A stretch of DNA of 64,000 bases from Herbaspirillum huttiense (GCF_004367745.1 NZ_CP037993.1:3162001-3226000); one strand, 5' to 3'; shown: positions 33,101 through 43,253, counted from the stretch's first letter. Notes: generated by a model from the letters alone, not told the origin. Translations and numbers: made by a program.

Positions 33101-36100
33101 ATGGGAAAACAGAACAAATCGCCAGGACGCCCAGGCTACACTCTGAAGACCTTGCTGCTGTTCGTCGGCTTCGTCGGGTCGTTCATCGTCGTGCAGACCT
33201 GGTGGGAAATCCGCCAGGACCGCCAGCTGACCATCGATGCCGAACGCGCCAGCTCGATGGCGGCCGTGCGCAGCGTGCAGGAACACGCTGAACGCATCTT
33301 CGGCGAACTCGACAAGTTGCTCTGGTCCGCCGCCGAGCAAATCCACGTCGCCGGCCCCGACCTGCTGGACGACGACCAGGCGCTGTACCGACTGCTGTCG
33401 GACACGCAACAGCGGCTGTCCACCGTGATGGTGCTGCGCTACATCGACCGCAACGGCAACACCCGTGCCAGTTCGCTGCGCCCCTTCGACACCACCAGCA
33501 TCCCCGAAGACCACAAGCTGACCCACGTGGACGGCAATCCGGCCCGGCCCAACCTGTTCGTGGGCCAGCTCATGCGCAGTCGCTACAACCGCGACCTGGT
33601 GCTGCCGGTGGCCATGAATCTCTACGACCGCAGCAGCCGCCCCATCGGCCTGCTGGTGGCCGAACTGAAGGCTGCAACCTTCTTCGACTTCTACAAGCGC
33701 ATCACCAATTTCGAGGCCATCGTCTCGCTGCGCACTGACAGCGGCTCGATGATGCTGCGCTCGCCTTTCGAAGAGCGCTGGCTCAGCGTCAGCCTGGCCG
33801 ATGCCAAAAGCATGGCACGCATCCGTGCCGGGGCCGAGGAAGGGTCGTTCGAAGAGATCTCGCATCTGACCGGCGAACCGCTGTTGTTCTCCTACAAGCG
33901 CCTGGACAAATGGTCATTGGTGGCGGTCTATGCGCGGCGCATGGAAGACGTGCTCTCGCCATGGCGCAGCCGCACCGAAAACCGCATCCTGCTGACCACC
34001 GGCATCCTTGGTTTCATCCTCATCGCGCTCATTGCCTTCCTGGTGTACTACCGCTACCAGCGCCGCCTGGATCACGCCCTGTCGAGCAGCGAATACCGCT
34101 ACCGCAAGCTCTACGAAGAAGGCAGCGATCCCATCGTGCTGATCTCCTCGGAGCTGCGCTACCTCGACTGCAATGCGGCCGCGCTGCGCTTCTTCGGCGT
34201 ACCGGACAAGGACCGCATCATCGGCCGCAAGGTCGGCCTGTTTTCTCGCCACAAGGCGCGCCAGCCAGACCAGCCGGACATCGATGAACTGGTCGGCCGG
34301 GTACTCGCGGGGCAACCCCAGCAGTTCGAATGGGTAACGGTCCGCCGCAACAAGATCATCCATACCGACGTTACCCTCAACCGCGCCGAATTCGATCGTG
34401 GCTATGCGATCTTCGCCATCCTGCGCGATATCAGCGCCCGCAAGCGCGCGGAGCTGCTGCAGAGCGAACAGAACCGGGTGCTGCACATGGTGATGGCCGA
34501 CGATGACCTGGACGGCATCCTCCACGAGATCATCGGCTTTGCCGATGCGCAGATTCCCTATGGCGCAAGTTGCGTGATGCTGGTCAATGAGCAAGCCTCG
34601 CATTTCACTTCCGTGCTGAGCAAGCGCTATCCGCCACGCCTGCTGCGTGCCTTGCAGGGCATGCCGATCCGTCATGGCTGCGGCGTCGGCGCCGAAGCAG
34701 CCCTGCGCCGCGCACCCTGCATCGTCACCGACATCGCGCGCGATCCGGTGACCGAACACCTGCGGGTGCTCATCGATGTAGAGATCTACCCGTCCTGCGG
34801 GGCCTGGCCCATCATGGGCAAGGAAGGCCAATTGCTGGGCGTTTTCGCTGCCCTGCTCAAGGAAAACCAGGCCCCCAGCAATGAGTACCTGCAGCTGGCC
34901 AACATCGCCGCCGACCTCGCCAGCGTGGCCATCGAGAGCCGCCGCGCCGACGAGCGCATCCGCCACCTGGCGCACTATGACGAACTGACCGGCCTGCCCA
35001 ACCGCTTCCTGTGCACCCAGCACGTTTCCAATGCCATTACCCACGCCGAGCACCGCAACGGCATGGTGGCGGTGCTGCTGATGGACCTGGATCGCTTCAA
35101 GAACATCAACGATACCTTCGGTCACGAGGCCGGCGAAGCGGTGCTGCAGGAAATCGCCCAGCGCTTCCGCAATACCCTGCGCGAGCTGGATATCCTGGCG
35201 CGCGTGGGCGGCGATGAATTCATCGTGCTGGTGGATGACTTCGACGATCCGCTGCAACTGGGCGAGATTGCACAGAAGCTGCTTACCGAGGCGCGCAAGC
35301 CCTTCATCATCGACGGCCAGGAAGCCATGCTCTCGGCCAGTATCGGCATCGCCACCTATCCGGGCGATGGCGACAATGCGCAAACGCTCATCAAGAATGC
35401 CGACATTGCCATGTACCGCGCCAAGCATCATGGCAAGGATGACTATCGCTTCTTCTCCGACGAGGTCAACACCAATACGGTAGAGCGCATCGCGCTGGAA
35501 GCCGAACTGCGCCGCGCCATCGAACGCGCCGAGTTCGTGGTGCACTACCAGCCCAAGATCAACCTGGCCACCGGCGGCATCGTCGGTGCGGAAGCCCTGG
35601 TCCGCTGGCAGCATCCGGTGCGCGGCCTGGTGCCGCCGGGTGAATTCATCCCGCTGGCCGAGGAGACCCGCCTGATCGACCAGATCGGCCTGGTGGTGCT
35701 GGACGTGGCCTGCCGCGACATCGGCCTGATGCTGGAACGCGAACTGGTGTGCGGACGCATCTCCATCAATCTGACCGGCAGCCAGTTCGGCGATGAACAT
35801 TTGCTGGAAGACATCAAGAGCGTGGTCCAGCGCCACGGCACGCCACCAGCCTGCCTGGAGTTCGAGATCACCGAAAGCATGGTGATGCACAACCGCGACC
35901 GTGCGATCGCGATCATGGATGGCATCCGTGCAGAAGGCTTCACCATTTCCATTGACGACTTCGGCACCGGCTATTCCTCGCTGGCCTATCTCAAGCGTTT
36001 CCCGGTCAATACGCTGAAGATCGACAAATCCTTCATCAACGACATTCCCGACGATGCCAACAGCAGCGCCATCGTGCAGGCCATCATCGCCATGAGCCAT

Positions 36101-36304
36101 GCATTGAACCTGAAGGTGGTGACCGAAGGCGTGGAGACGGAGAAACAGTTGCAGGCCCTGCGCGAGTTCGGCTCGGATGAGTACCAGGGCTATTACTTCA
36201 GCAAGCCGGTTCCCTATGCGCAGTTCCTGCAGATGCTGCTGATGCAGCAGGAGCTCACGCGCCAGTCCAGCCAGATGCTGGTGACCGAGGGCGATCCGCC
36301 GTGA
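33101..36304 (+). CDS. Membrane-bound PAS/GAF/GGDEF/EAL cyclic-di-GMP enzyme
   Basis: A 1067-residue protein: helix at about 13-32, periplasmic Cache-like sensor to about 290, helix, PAS domain (SSEYRYRKLYEEGSDPIVLIS), a GAF-like region (GFADAQIPYGASCVMLVNEQ), GGDEF with GGDEF at 703-707 and RELD inhibition site five residues before it, then EAL at 831-833. Both catalytic motifs are intact. It stands alone between adhC (divergent) and a convergent MFS gene. The start is uncertain: no good Shine-Dalgarno sequence precedes 33101, and GTG codons at 33086 and 33092 are alternatives. Confidence 0.88.
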   Translation: MGKQNKSPGRPGYTLKTLLLFVGFVGSFIVVQTWWEIRQDRQLTIDAERASSMAAVRSVQEHAERIFGELDKLLWSAAEQIHVAGPDLLDDDQALYRLLSDTQQRLSTVMVLRYIDRNGNTRASSLRPFDTTSIPEDHKLTHVDGNPARPNLFVGQLMRSRYNRDLVLPVAMNLYDRSSRPIGLLVAELKAATFFDFYKRITNFEAIVSLRTDSGSMMLRSPFEERWLSVSLADAKSMARIRAGAEEGSFEEISHLTGEPLLFSYKRLDKWSLVAVYARRMEDVLSPWRSRTENRILLTTGILGFILIALIAFLVYYRYQRRLDHALSSSEYRYRKLYEEGSDPIVLISSELRYLDCNAAALRFFGVPDKDRIIGRKVGLFSRHKARQPDQPDIDELVGRVLAGQPQQFEWVTVRRNKIIHTDVTLNRAEFDRGYAIFAILRDISARKRAELLQSEQNRVLHMVMADDDLDGILHEIIGFADAQIPYGASCVMLVNEQASHFTSVLSKRYPPRLLRALQGMPIRHGCGVGAEAALRRAPCIVTDIARDPVTEHLRVLIDVEIYPSCGAWPIMGKEGQLLGVFAALLKENQAPSNEYLQLANIAADLASVAIESRRADERIRHLAHYDELTGLPNRFLCTQHVSNAITHAEHRNGMVAVLLMDLDRFKNINDTFGHEAGEAVLQEIAQRFRNTLRELDILARVGGDEFIVLVDDFDDPLQLGEIAQKLLTEARKPFIIDGQEAMLSASIGIATYPGDGDNAQTLIKNADIAMYRAKHHGKDDYRFFSDEVNTNTVERIALEAELRRAIERAEFVVHYQPKINLATGGIVGAEALVRWQHPVRGLVPPGEFIPLAEETRLIDQIGLVVLDVACRDIGLMLERELVCGRISINLTGSQFGDEHLLEDIKSVVQRHGTPPACLEFEITESMVMHNRDRAIAIMDGIRAEGFTISIDDFGTGYSSLAYLKRFPVNTLKIDKSFINDIPDDANSSAIVQAIIAMSHALNLKVVTEGVETEKQLQALREFGSDEYQGYYFSKPVPYAQFLQMLLMQQELTRQSSQMLVTEGDPP

Positions 36305-36328
36305 GCGCGCGGCTGCTTGCCGCCGGCT

Positions 36329-37600
36329 TCAGGACTGGCGTGCGGCCAGCCGGTCGACCTGATAGAGCGAGGGGAACAGGCGCATCCACAGCAGCACGAT
36401 CAGCAGCGTGCCGATCCCGCCAATGAGCACGGCCGGCACCGCACCGAACCAGGCGGCGGTGAGGCCGGATTCGAATTCTCCCAGCTGATTGGACGTTCCG
36501 ATGAAGACCGAATTGACGGCCGAAACGCGGCCGCGCATGGCGTCCGGCGTTTCCAGCTGAACGAAAGAGGAGCGCACCACCACGCTGATCATGTCGGCCG
36601 CGCCCAGCACCGCCAACGCGGCCAGCGACAGCGGGAAGGAGCGTGACAGGCCGAACACGATGGTGGCCAGTCCGAACACGGCCACGGCGATGAACATGGT
36701 GCGCCCTACCCTGCCGCCCAGCGGAAAGCGCGCCAGCAGCAGCGCCACGATCAAGGCCCCGGCCGCCGGTGCCGAGCGCAACAGGCCCAGGCCGACCGCT
36801 CCGGTATGCAGGATGTCGTTGGCGAACACCGGCAGCAAGGCGGTGGCGCCACCCAGCAGCACGGCAAACATGTCCAGCGAGATGGCACCGAAGATGGCGG
36901 GCTTGCTGCGGATGAAAGCCAGTCCTGCGAACACCGACGACAGACTGGCCCCGGTCGGCTTGGCCGGTGCAGTCTGGGCCGCCGCGAGCTGGGCCGGACG
37001 CCGGATCAGCGACAACAATACGCTGCATGCAATGAACAGCGCGCAGCTGCTGGCATACACCACCGCTGGTCCCGCCACGTAGAGGAAGCCCCCCAGCGCC
37101 GGGCCGATGATGATGGCGAACTGGGTCGCCGAGGCCGAGCCCGCCACCGCGCCCGGCAAGGCCTTGGGCGACATCAGGCTGGGCAGCAGCGCCGACATGG
37201 TCGGTTTGGAAAAGGCCCGGCCCGCACCGATGATGGCCACGATCACGAAAATCATCTCGCGGCTGAGCCAGCCATGCAGGCTGCCCAGCGCCAGCGTGGC
37301 GGCAGCGGCGGCTTCCACCAGCGAACTGAAGCGCGCGACGTTGCGGCGATCAAAGCGGTCGGCCACATGGCCCACCACGAACACCAGGATCAGCGAAGGA
37401 ATGAACTGCACCAGGCCCACGATGCCGAGATCGAAGGCGCTGTGGGTGAGCTGGTAGACCTGCCAGCCAACCGCCACGATCTGCATCTGCAGGGCAATGG
37501 TGGATGCAACGCTGGCGCACCAGAAGAGCTTGAATGGGGTGTGATGGCGCAGGGATTCGGCGGTTTCATCCGGGGGGATACTGGGGGAAGGAGCTGACAT
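36329..37600 (-). CDS. MFS exporter (EntS-like)
   Basis: A 423-residue, 12-helix major facilitator of the enterobactin-exporter-like group (MFS_3 type): VGLVQFIPSLILVFVVGHVADRFDRRNVARFS carries the loop 2-3 signature, and a Ser/Pro-rich N-terminal tail precedes the first helix. AAGGAG lies close before the ATG at 37600. Neighbours give no substrate clue; its convergent end with the c-di-GMP gene leaves 24 bases. Confidence 0.85.
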   Translation of the reverse strand: MSAPSPSIPPDETAESLRHHTPFKLFWCASVASTIALQMQIVAVGWQVYQLTHSAFDLGIVGLVQFIPSLILVFVVGHVADRFDRRNVARFSSLVEAAAAATLALGSLHGWLSREMIFVIVAIIGAGRAFSKPTMSALLPSLMSPKALPGAVAGSASATQFAIIIGPALGGFLYVAGPAVVYASSCALFIACSVLLSLIRRPAQLAAAQTAPAKPTGASLSSVFAGLAFIRSKPAIFGAISLDMFAVLLGGATALLPVFANDILHTGAVGLGLLRSAPAAGALIVALLLARFPLGGRVGRTMFIAVAVFGLATIVFGLSRSFPLSLAALAVLGAADMISVVVRSSFVQLETPDAMRGRVSAVNSVFIGTSNQLGEFESGLTAAWFGAVPAVLIGGIGTLLIVLLWMRLFPSLYQVDRLAARQS

Positions 37601-37798
37601 GTCTCGTGGATGGGAAGGGAGTGTTCTGGCGTTATCGAGTCCGGGCACTGCAAGCGGCAACCGGCCTGGCGCGAGCGGTCTTGGCGCCGCTGCGGCCCTG
37701 CCCTGCAAGGCAGGACGAGCGCCGCTATACTACCCGATCCCGCGCCAGCCGGCAGGACACGCCCCGGTCCCTGCCTGCGCATCACAAGGAGAATCCGC

Positions 37799-38848
37799 AT
37801 GCAGTACCGCCAACTCGGCCGCACCGACCTGAAGGTCAGTCTCATCACTCTGGGTACCATGACCTGGGGCGAGCAGAACACTGAAGCCGACGCCCACTCG
37901 CAACTGGACTACGCCGTCGAACGCGGCATCAACCTGATCGACGCCGCCGAAATGTATCCGGTCCCGCCCAAGGCGGAAACGCAAGGACTCACTGAACGCT
38001 ATCTCGGCACCTGGCTGAAGAAATCCGGCAAGCGCGACCAGTTGCTGATCGCCACCAAGTGCACCGGCCCCGCCCGCAAACCACACAACCCGCGCCACAT
38101 CCGCGGTGGCAACAACGAGCTGGACCGCAAGGGCCTCACCGATGCACTGCATGGCAGCCTGGAGCGCCTGCAACTGGATCACGTGGACCTGTACCAGCTG
38201 CACTGGCCCGACCGCAGCGTCAACAGCTTTGGCCAGTTGGGCTACGAGCATGTGGAAGATGAAACCACGGTGCCCATCGAAGAGACGCTGACGGTGCTCT
38301 CTGAATTCGTGAAGGCCGGCAAGATCCGCACCATCGGCTTGTCCAACGAAACCGCCTGGGGCGTGGCGCAATTCCTGCGCGCGGCCGAGCAGCATGGACT
38401 GGAGCGCATCGTCACCATCCAGAATCCGTACAACCTGCTCAACCGCAGCTTCGAAGTGAACCTGGCCGAATTCGCCCATCGCGAGCAGGTCGGCCTGCTG
38501 GCCTACTCGCCGCTGGCTTTCGGCATGTTGAGCGGCAAGTACCTGGACGGTGCACGTCCTGCCGGTGGCCGCCTGACGCTGTTCGAACGCTTCGTGCGCT
38601 ATACCAATCCGCAAGCGGAAAGCGCCACCGCGCAGTACGTGGCACTGGCGCGCCAGCACGGACTGGATCCGGCGCAGATGGCGCTGGCCTACGTCAACAG
38701 CCGCCGCTTCCTGACCTCCAACATCATCGGCGCGACCACGCTGGAACAACTGCGCAGCAACATCGAGAGCGCCGAGGTGCAACTGAGCGACGAGGTGCTG
38801 GCGGGCATCGAAGCCATCCACCGCAAGCAGCCCAATCCGGCGCCCTGA
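37799..38848 (+). CDS. Tas-like aldo/keto reductase
   Basis: A 349-residue oxidoreductase closely resembling E. coli Tas: MQYRQLGRTDLKVSLITLGTMTWGEQNTEADAHSQLDYAV, then AAEMYPVPP and the long TKCTGPARKPHNPRHIRGGNN loop. The NADPH-dependent reductase fold is intact. AAGGAG lies eight bases before the ATG. It is divergent from the MFS gene and ends in a bidirectional terminator. Confidence 0.92.
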   Translation: MQYRQLGRTDLKVSLITLGTMTWGEQNTEADAHSQLDYAVERGINLIDAAEMYPVPPKAETQGLTERYLGTWLKKSGKRDQLLIATKCTGPARKPHNPRHIRGGNNELDRKGLTDALHGSLERLQLDHVDLYQLHWPDRSVNSFGQLGYEHVEDETTVPIEETLTVLSEFVKAGKIRTIGLSNETAWGVAQFLRAAEQHGLERIVTIQNPYNLLNRSFEVNLAEFAHREQVGLLAYSPLAFGMLSGKYLDGARPAGGRLTLFERFVRYTNPQAESATAQYVALARQHGLDPAQMALAYVNSRRFLTSNIIGATTLEQLRSNIESAEVQLSDEVLAGIEAIHRKQPNPAP

Positions 38849-38873
38849 GCCGGAACGGGTGAGCCGCACAGGC

Positions 38874-38904
38874 AAAAAAATGACCGGCTTGGCCGGTCAT
38901 TTTT
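38874..38904. terminator. Bidirectional rho-independent terminator
   Basis: Stem ATGACCGGC/GCCGGTCAT with a TTG loop, flanked by seven A on the left and five T on the right. It serves both the Tas-like gene and the convergent transporter gene. Confidence 0.92.
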
Positions 38905-38929
38905 GTTCGTAGCTACAGCGTCAGGAGAA

Positions 38930-39937
38930 TCAGTCGCCGCCGCTTTCGGTGGCCACGGCCGCCTTCACCTGTTCGTCACGCGCACCATACCGCGCAGCCA
39001 TGACGGCACACACCATCAGCTGGATCTGGTGGAACAGCATCACCGGCAACAGCACCATGCCGATGGCACCGCTGGAAAACAGCACCTTGGCCATGGGCAC
39101 GCCCGAGGCCAGGCTCTTCTTGGAGCCGCAGAAGACGATGGTGATCTCATCCTCCTTGTTGAAGCCCAGCCGGCGGCTACCGAAAGTGGTCAGTCCCATG
39201 ATGATGGCCAGCAGCACCGCATTGATGACCAGCAGCGCCACCAGCATCGACACCGGCACCTGGTGCCACAGGCCCTGCACCACTGCCTCGCTGAAGGCCA
39301 CATAGACCACCAGCAGGATGGAGCTCTGGTCGACGAACTTGAGCCAGGACTTGTTGCGCTCGACCCAGCGGCCGATGAAGGGACGCGCGATCTGGCCGGC
39401 CACGAAGGGCAGCAGCAATTGATAAACGATTTTCAGGATGGAATCGAGCGAGGAATGCCCGCCGCCATCATGGGCCACCACCAGCACGCCCACCAGCAGC
39501 GGCGTGAGGAAGATGCCCAGCAGGTTGGAGGCGGACGCCGCGCAGATCGCCGCCGGCACATTGCCGCGCGCCACCGAGGTGAAGGCAATCGAAGACTGGA
39601 CGGTAGAGGGCAATACGCACAGGAACAGCAAGCCCAGATACAGCTCGGGCGTGATGAATTGCAGCAGCACCGGCTTCAGTGCCAGGCCGATCAGGGGGAA
39701 CAGCGCAAAGGTACACAGCAGCACGGTGACGTGCAGCTTCCAGTGCGTGAACCCGGCCACCACGGCTTCCCGCGAGAGCTTGGCCCCGTGCATGAAGAAC
39801 AGCAGGCCGATCATGAACGTGGTCAGCCCGTCGAAGGCCTCGGCCACCTGGCCGGTACAGGGAAGGAAGGATGCGGTCAGCACGACGGCCAGCAGCATCA
39901 GGGTCATGTTATCGGGCAGGAAGCGGGGACGGGCCAT
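38930..39937 (-). CDS. BASS/SBF-like sodium:solute transporter
   Basis: A 335-residue, about ten-helix protein of the bile acid:sodium symporter-like group (SBF-like). Signatures include LFFMHGAKLSREAVVAGF, FLCVLPSTVQSSIAFTSVARGN and FCGSKKSLASGVPMAKVLF, the last two containing the crossing-helix residues of the fold. Substrate unknown; the family often carries organic anions. Confidence 0.88.
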   Translation of the reverse strand: MARPRFLPDNMTLMLLAVVLTASFLPCTGQVAEAFDGLTTFMIGLLFFMHGAKLSREAVVAGFTHWKLHVTVLLCTFALFPLIGLALKPVLLQFITPELYLGLLFLCVLPSTVQSSIAFTSVARGNVPAAICAASASNLLGIFLTPLLVGVLVVAHDGGGHSSLDSILKIVYQLLLPFVAGQIARPFIGRWVERNKSWLKFVDQSSILLVVYVAFSEAVVQGLWHQVPVSMLVALLVINAVLLAIIMGLTTFGSRRLGFNKEDEITIVFCGSKKSLASGVPMAKVLFSSGAIGMVLLPVMLFHQIQLMVCAVMAARYGARDEQVKAAVATESGGD

Positions 39938-40063
39938 GGCGGTTTCGTTGTTGTCGTGATCGGGAAACCCGCAAGCTTATGTATACATAGGCTGCGGGCA
40001 AACCGCCATTCTACGTGAGAGCGGGCCCGGCTTGCAGGGCTCCGCTGAGGATGCAGGCCAGGA

Positions 40064-40399
40064 TCAGGCCTTGCGCACGAATTCGGTCTTCAGGCCCATG
40101 GAGCCGAAACCGTCGATCTTGCAGTCGATATCGTGGTCCCCCTCAACCAGGCGGATGTTCTTGACCTTGGTGCCCATCTTGATCACGCCACCGCCGCCCT
40201 TGAGCTTCAGGTCCTTGATGACGGTGACGGTATCGCCGTCCTGCAGCACGTTGCCCGAGGCATCGCGCCAGACGCGGGCCTGCTCGGCGGGAGCAGCCTG
40301 GGCACTCCATTCGTGGCCGCATTCGGGGCAGACGAACTGGCTGCCATCCTCATAGGTGAATTCGGACTGGCATTGGGGACAGGCGGGCAAGGTGCTCAT
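40064..40399 (-). CDS. yjdM: PhnA/YjdM-family zinc-ribbon protein
   Basis: A 111-residue protein with an N-terminal zinc ribbon ([22 protein letters not shown], two CxxC) and a C-terminal beta domain ([53 protein letters not shown]). E. coli YjdM, once called PhnA, is not a phosphonoacetate hydrolase and its role is unclear. Monocistronic by appearance. Confidence 0.93.
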   Translation of the reverse strand: MSTLPACPQCQSEFTYEDGSQFVCPECGHEWSAQAAPAEQARVWRDASGNVLQDGDTVTVIKDLKLKGGGGVIKMGTKVKNIRLVEGDHDIDCKIDGFGSMGLKTEFVRKA

Positions 40400-40503
40400 G
40401 TAAATTAAACTCCGGCAATTGGCTTGAAAAGGCAGCGATTGTACTGCTTCGGTCGCCAACTTCACATAGCTTGCGGGACCCAAGATCAAATAAGACGCAA
40501 ATA

Positions 40504-40537
40504 AAAATGGCAGGCTTGCGAGCAAGCCTGCCATTTT
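40504..40537. terminator. Bidirectional terminator between ftrD and yjdM
   Basis: A perfect 16-base stem (40504-40519 with 40522-40537), effectively 15 pairs with a four-base loop, A-rich on the left and T-rich on its right arm. It lies 29 bases after the ftrD stop on the minus strand. Confidence 0.88.
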
Positions 40538-40565
40538 CCTTCATATCATTGCTGCGGAAGACGCT

Positions 40566-41954
40566 TTACCAGCCCCAGAACATCAGCCACCAGGCGGTAT
40601 TGACCAGCGCCAGGCCACCGATCAGCGGCAGCATCGTCAGCACTTGCTGAACCCAATGGGTGGCATGGCGCGCCACCACTTTCCAGCACAGCCACAGGCT
40701 CCACAGCGTCATGACCGTCAGGAGCGCCGCGCGCACGTCATTGGCCCAATAGACCGGCCAGTGCTCGGCCCGCAGCAGGCTGATGGTGGTCGCCGACAGG
40801 CCGATGAAGACGCCGCAGCCCGCCAGCGGGATCAATGCCTGTACCAGGTGGTTGAAGCGGCTCCACTCCCACTTGCCCAGCAGGCGCGTGGCCAGCCCGA
40901 ACATCAGCGCCACCCCGGTGCCCAGCACCAGGCCGGTGGCGAGAATGTAGCCCACGACCATGGCGCCATCGAGCCAGGTGAAGACATCGCTTTGCTGCGG
41001 ATAATTGGTCAGCAGCCACCACGGTGCCTGGGTCCCGAAAGGCCACATGATGTCGCGGTCAATCAGCCAGGTGGCGATGTCCTGCTTGATGGCGATGAAC
41101 CAGGGGCTGACCGTCCAGTGGAAGGCACCGATGGCGATGCCCAGCAGGCCGTAGAGCACCAGGGCGCTTTCCCACAGGTTGTTCTGGGTCTTGCCGAAGT
41201 GCACCACCTCGACGGCAGGCGGACGGAAGCTCAGGGCAATCGCATCGCGGTGGCCACTGCAGCGGCCGCACATATGGCAGTCGGAAGCACCCTTCATATT
41301 GCGCAAGGGGACCAGCGGCGCGCAATTGATGGGAATGATCTTGTGCTCGGGATGATAGGAGGCGCGCCATGCATCTTCGTTCACTTTGTAGTGAACCGGG
41401 GCCAGTTTGGCCAGCAGGCCGAAGACGCCATTGACCGGGCACAGGTACTTGCACCAGACGCGCTTGTCGCGGCCATAGAGGTAGCCGATGATCATGGCAC
41501 CAACGGTGGAGCCGCCCAGCACCAGCAGCACCGCCTTCGGATACTGGTACACGCTGACCATCTGGCCATACACGGTGGTCAGGGCGAAGGCCACGAAGGG
41601 CCAGCCGCCCCAGCGTACCCATTTGGGAATCGCACGTCCGCGTCCATGGCGGCTGGCGAACTCGGTCAGCGCCCCTTCGGGACAAAGCACACCGCACCAC
41701 ACACGGCCCATCAGCACCATGCTGACCAGTACGAAAGGCCACCAGATGCCCCAGAAGGCGAACTGGGCGATCAGGGTGAGGTTGGACCAGAGATGCGCGG
41801 TTTCATCAGGCAGCGGGAGGAACACCGGGACCAGGATCAGCAGTGCATAGACGGCCACCACGATCCATTGCAGGCCTCGGATGAATGCGCCATGACGGCG
41901 CATCCAGTCTCCGGTACGCGTGAGCAGAGTCGGCGATTGCGTACAGGTTGTCAT
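40566..41954 (-). CDS. ftrD: FtrD membrane ferredoxin of the ferrous iron transporter
   Basis: A 462-residue multi-helix membrane protein with 4Fe-4S cysteine clusters: WCGVLCPEG, WCKYLCPVNG and DCHMCGRCSG. It resembles NapH-type proteins and, in this gene order, FtrD, which is thought to pass electrons during Fe(II) oxidation-coupled import. It follows ftrC by five bases. I took the ATG at 41954; a longer start at 42023 would overlap ftrC by 64 bases. Confidence 0.9.
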   Translation of the reverse strand: MTTCTQSPTLLTRTGDWMRRHGAFIRGLQWIVVAVYALLILVPVFLPLPDETAHLWSNLTLIAQFAFWGIWWPFVLVSMVLMGRVWCGVLCPEGALTEFASRHGRGRAIPKWVRWGGWPFVAFALTTVYGQMVSVYQYPKAVLLVLGGSTVGAMIIGYLYGRDKRVWCKYLCPVNGVFGLLAKLAPVHYKVNEDAWRASYHPEHKIIPINCAPLVPLRNMKGASDCHMCGRCSGHRDAIALSFRPPAVEVVHFGKTQNNLWESALVLYGLLGIAIGAFHWTVSPWFIAIKQDIATWLIDRDIMWPFGTQAPWWLLTNYPQQSDVFTWLDGAMVVGYILATGLVLGTGVALMFGLATRLLGKWEWSRFNHLVQALIPLAGCGVFIGLSATTISLLRAEHWPVYWANDVRAALLTVMTLWSLWLCWKVVARHATHWVQQVLTMLPLIGGLALVNTAWWLMFWGW

Positions 41955-41959
41955 GAGGT

Positions 41960-42838
41960 TCAGACGGCTTCCTGCCTCTTGCTCTTGAGCTGAGGCTGGG
42001 GTTTTCGATAAAGGAACGAACATACCACGACCCAGTAGAGGGCGTAGACGATCACCGACAGCAGCGCCGGACGGGCGCGGTAGCCGGTCAGGGTCGAGAC
42101 CAGGCTGCCCAGGGTGGTGGAGTCATCCAGCAGCGCCGAGGTATCCCAGATCTGGCCAGTCAGGGTCATGGTCCAGTTGGCCGAGGCCAGCATGTCGGAG
42201 CTTTCCAGCAATACGTCGAACAGCTTTTCCACGCCGGTGACCAGCAAACCGGCCGCCAGCAACAGCAGAATCACTTCGGTGACCTGGAAGAAACGCCGCC
42301 AGGAGAAAATCTTGCCGCCCAGCTGCAGAAGATAGAAGGTCAGGAAAGCCAGCCCGAAACCGATCGCGCCTGCCAGCACCAGCGACGCCGTGCTGGCATC
42401 CTGCTGGCCCAGGCCAATGCCGTACAGGAAAACTGCAGTCTCGCTGCCTTCGCGGGCGATCGCCAGCATCACCAGCACGAACACGCCCCACCAGTTGCCG
42501 CTTTCATAGCTGGACTGCATGGAGCTTTCCATCTCCTTCTTCAAGGTGCGTCCGTGCTTGCGCATCCAGAACACCATCTGGACGATCAGCACCGCCGCGA
42601 TCAGGACGATGGCAATCTGGAAGTAGGTCTGGGCGTCGCCCGAGAGCAGTTCCGAAAAGCCCAGCAGCGCTGCACCCAGGGCACCCGCCAGCACCACGCC
42701 GGCAACCACGCCGCCCCACAGATAGGGAATGCCGCGCCGTGCGCCGACATCACCGTTCTTCAGCCAGGCATACAGAATGCCGACCACCAGAAGCGCCTCG
42801 ACGCTTTCGCGCCAGACGATGAACATGACCTGTCCCAT
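41960..42838 (-). CDS. ftrC: FtrC ferric permease (FTR1 family)
   Basis: A 292-residue, seven-helix iron permease of the FTR1/EfeU family. Two RExxE iron-binding motifs are intact: RESVE at 10-14 and REGSE at 129-133. It imports iron after oxidation by the FtrA/FtrB periplasmic pair. It follows ftrB by 64 bases and precedes ftrD by five. Confidence 0.95.
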   Translation of the reverse strand: MGQVMFIVWRESVEALLVVGILYAWLKNGDVGARRGIPYLWGGVVAGVVLAGALGAALLGFSELLSGDAQTYFQIAIVLIAAVLIVQMVFWMRKHGRTLKKEMESSMQSSYESGNWWGVFVLVMLAIAREGSETAVFLYGIGLGQQDASTASLVLAGAIGFGLAFLTFYLLQLGGKIFSWRRFFQVTEVILLLLAAGLLVTGVEKLFDVLLESSDMLASANWTMTLTGQIWDTSALLDDSTTLGSLVSTLTGYRARPALLSVIVYALYWVVVCSFLYRKPQPQLKSKRQEAV

Positions 42839-42902
42839 GAAACTCTTCCCTTCCTGAAAACCTGGACTTCCCTGCTTCGATACTGCTTGCGCGCATCCCC
42901 TC

Positions 42903-43253
42903 TTACTTGGCGACGATCACGCCGGGCGGCATGTTGAGGTGGAAGTCATCGAAAAACTTGTATTCGCCCGGACGCAAGGGGGCGATCACCACGAAGGACT
43001 GGGCCCCCGGTGCCAGCACCTTTTCCTTGCGCAGTTCGACGCTTTCGAACTCGGCGGCAGACTTGCCGATGTTGTGCACTTCGATCTTGATGCGCTGTCC
43101 GGCCGGCACCTCGATGCGCGGCGGGATGAGCTTGCCATCCTGCATCTCCAGCTTGAAGGTCAGCAGGTCGGAAGCGCTGGCCTGCACGGCGCTGCCCAGC
43201 ATGGCCATCGCAGCCAGGGACAGGCAGATCAGTCGGACGATTCTTGCGATCAT
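42903..43253 (-). CDS. ftrB: FtrB cupredoxin-like periplasmic protein
   Basis: A 116-residue exported cupredoxin-like protein (signal peptide about 1-27). The fold pattern IPPRIEVPAGQRIKIEVHN and FVVIAPLRPGEYKFFDDFH is present, although type 1 copper ligands are not complete, as usual for FtrB/EfeO-cup proteins. It is expected to assist Fe(II) oxidation for FtrC. The ATG at 43253 was chosen by signal peptide length. Confidence 0.88.
   Translation of the reverse strand: MIARIVRLICLSLAAMAMLGSAVQASASDLLTFKLEMQDGKLIPPRIEVPAGQRIKIEVHNIGKSAAEFESVELRKEKVLAPGAQSFVVIAPLRPGEYKFFDDFHLNMPPGVIVAK

Noticed and set aside
33914-36100. Minus-strand open frame of about 728 codons inside the c-di-GMP hybrid gene
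   Set aside because: It is the antisense shadow of the PAS/GAF/GGDEF/EAL gene, whose catalytic motifs are intact.
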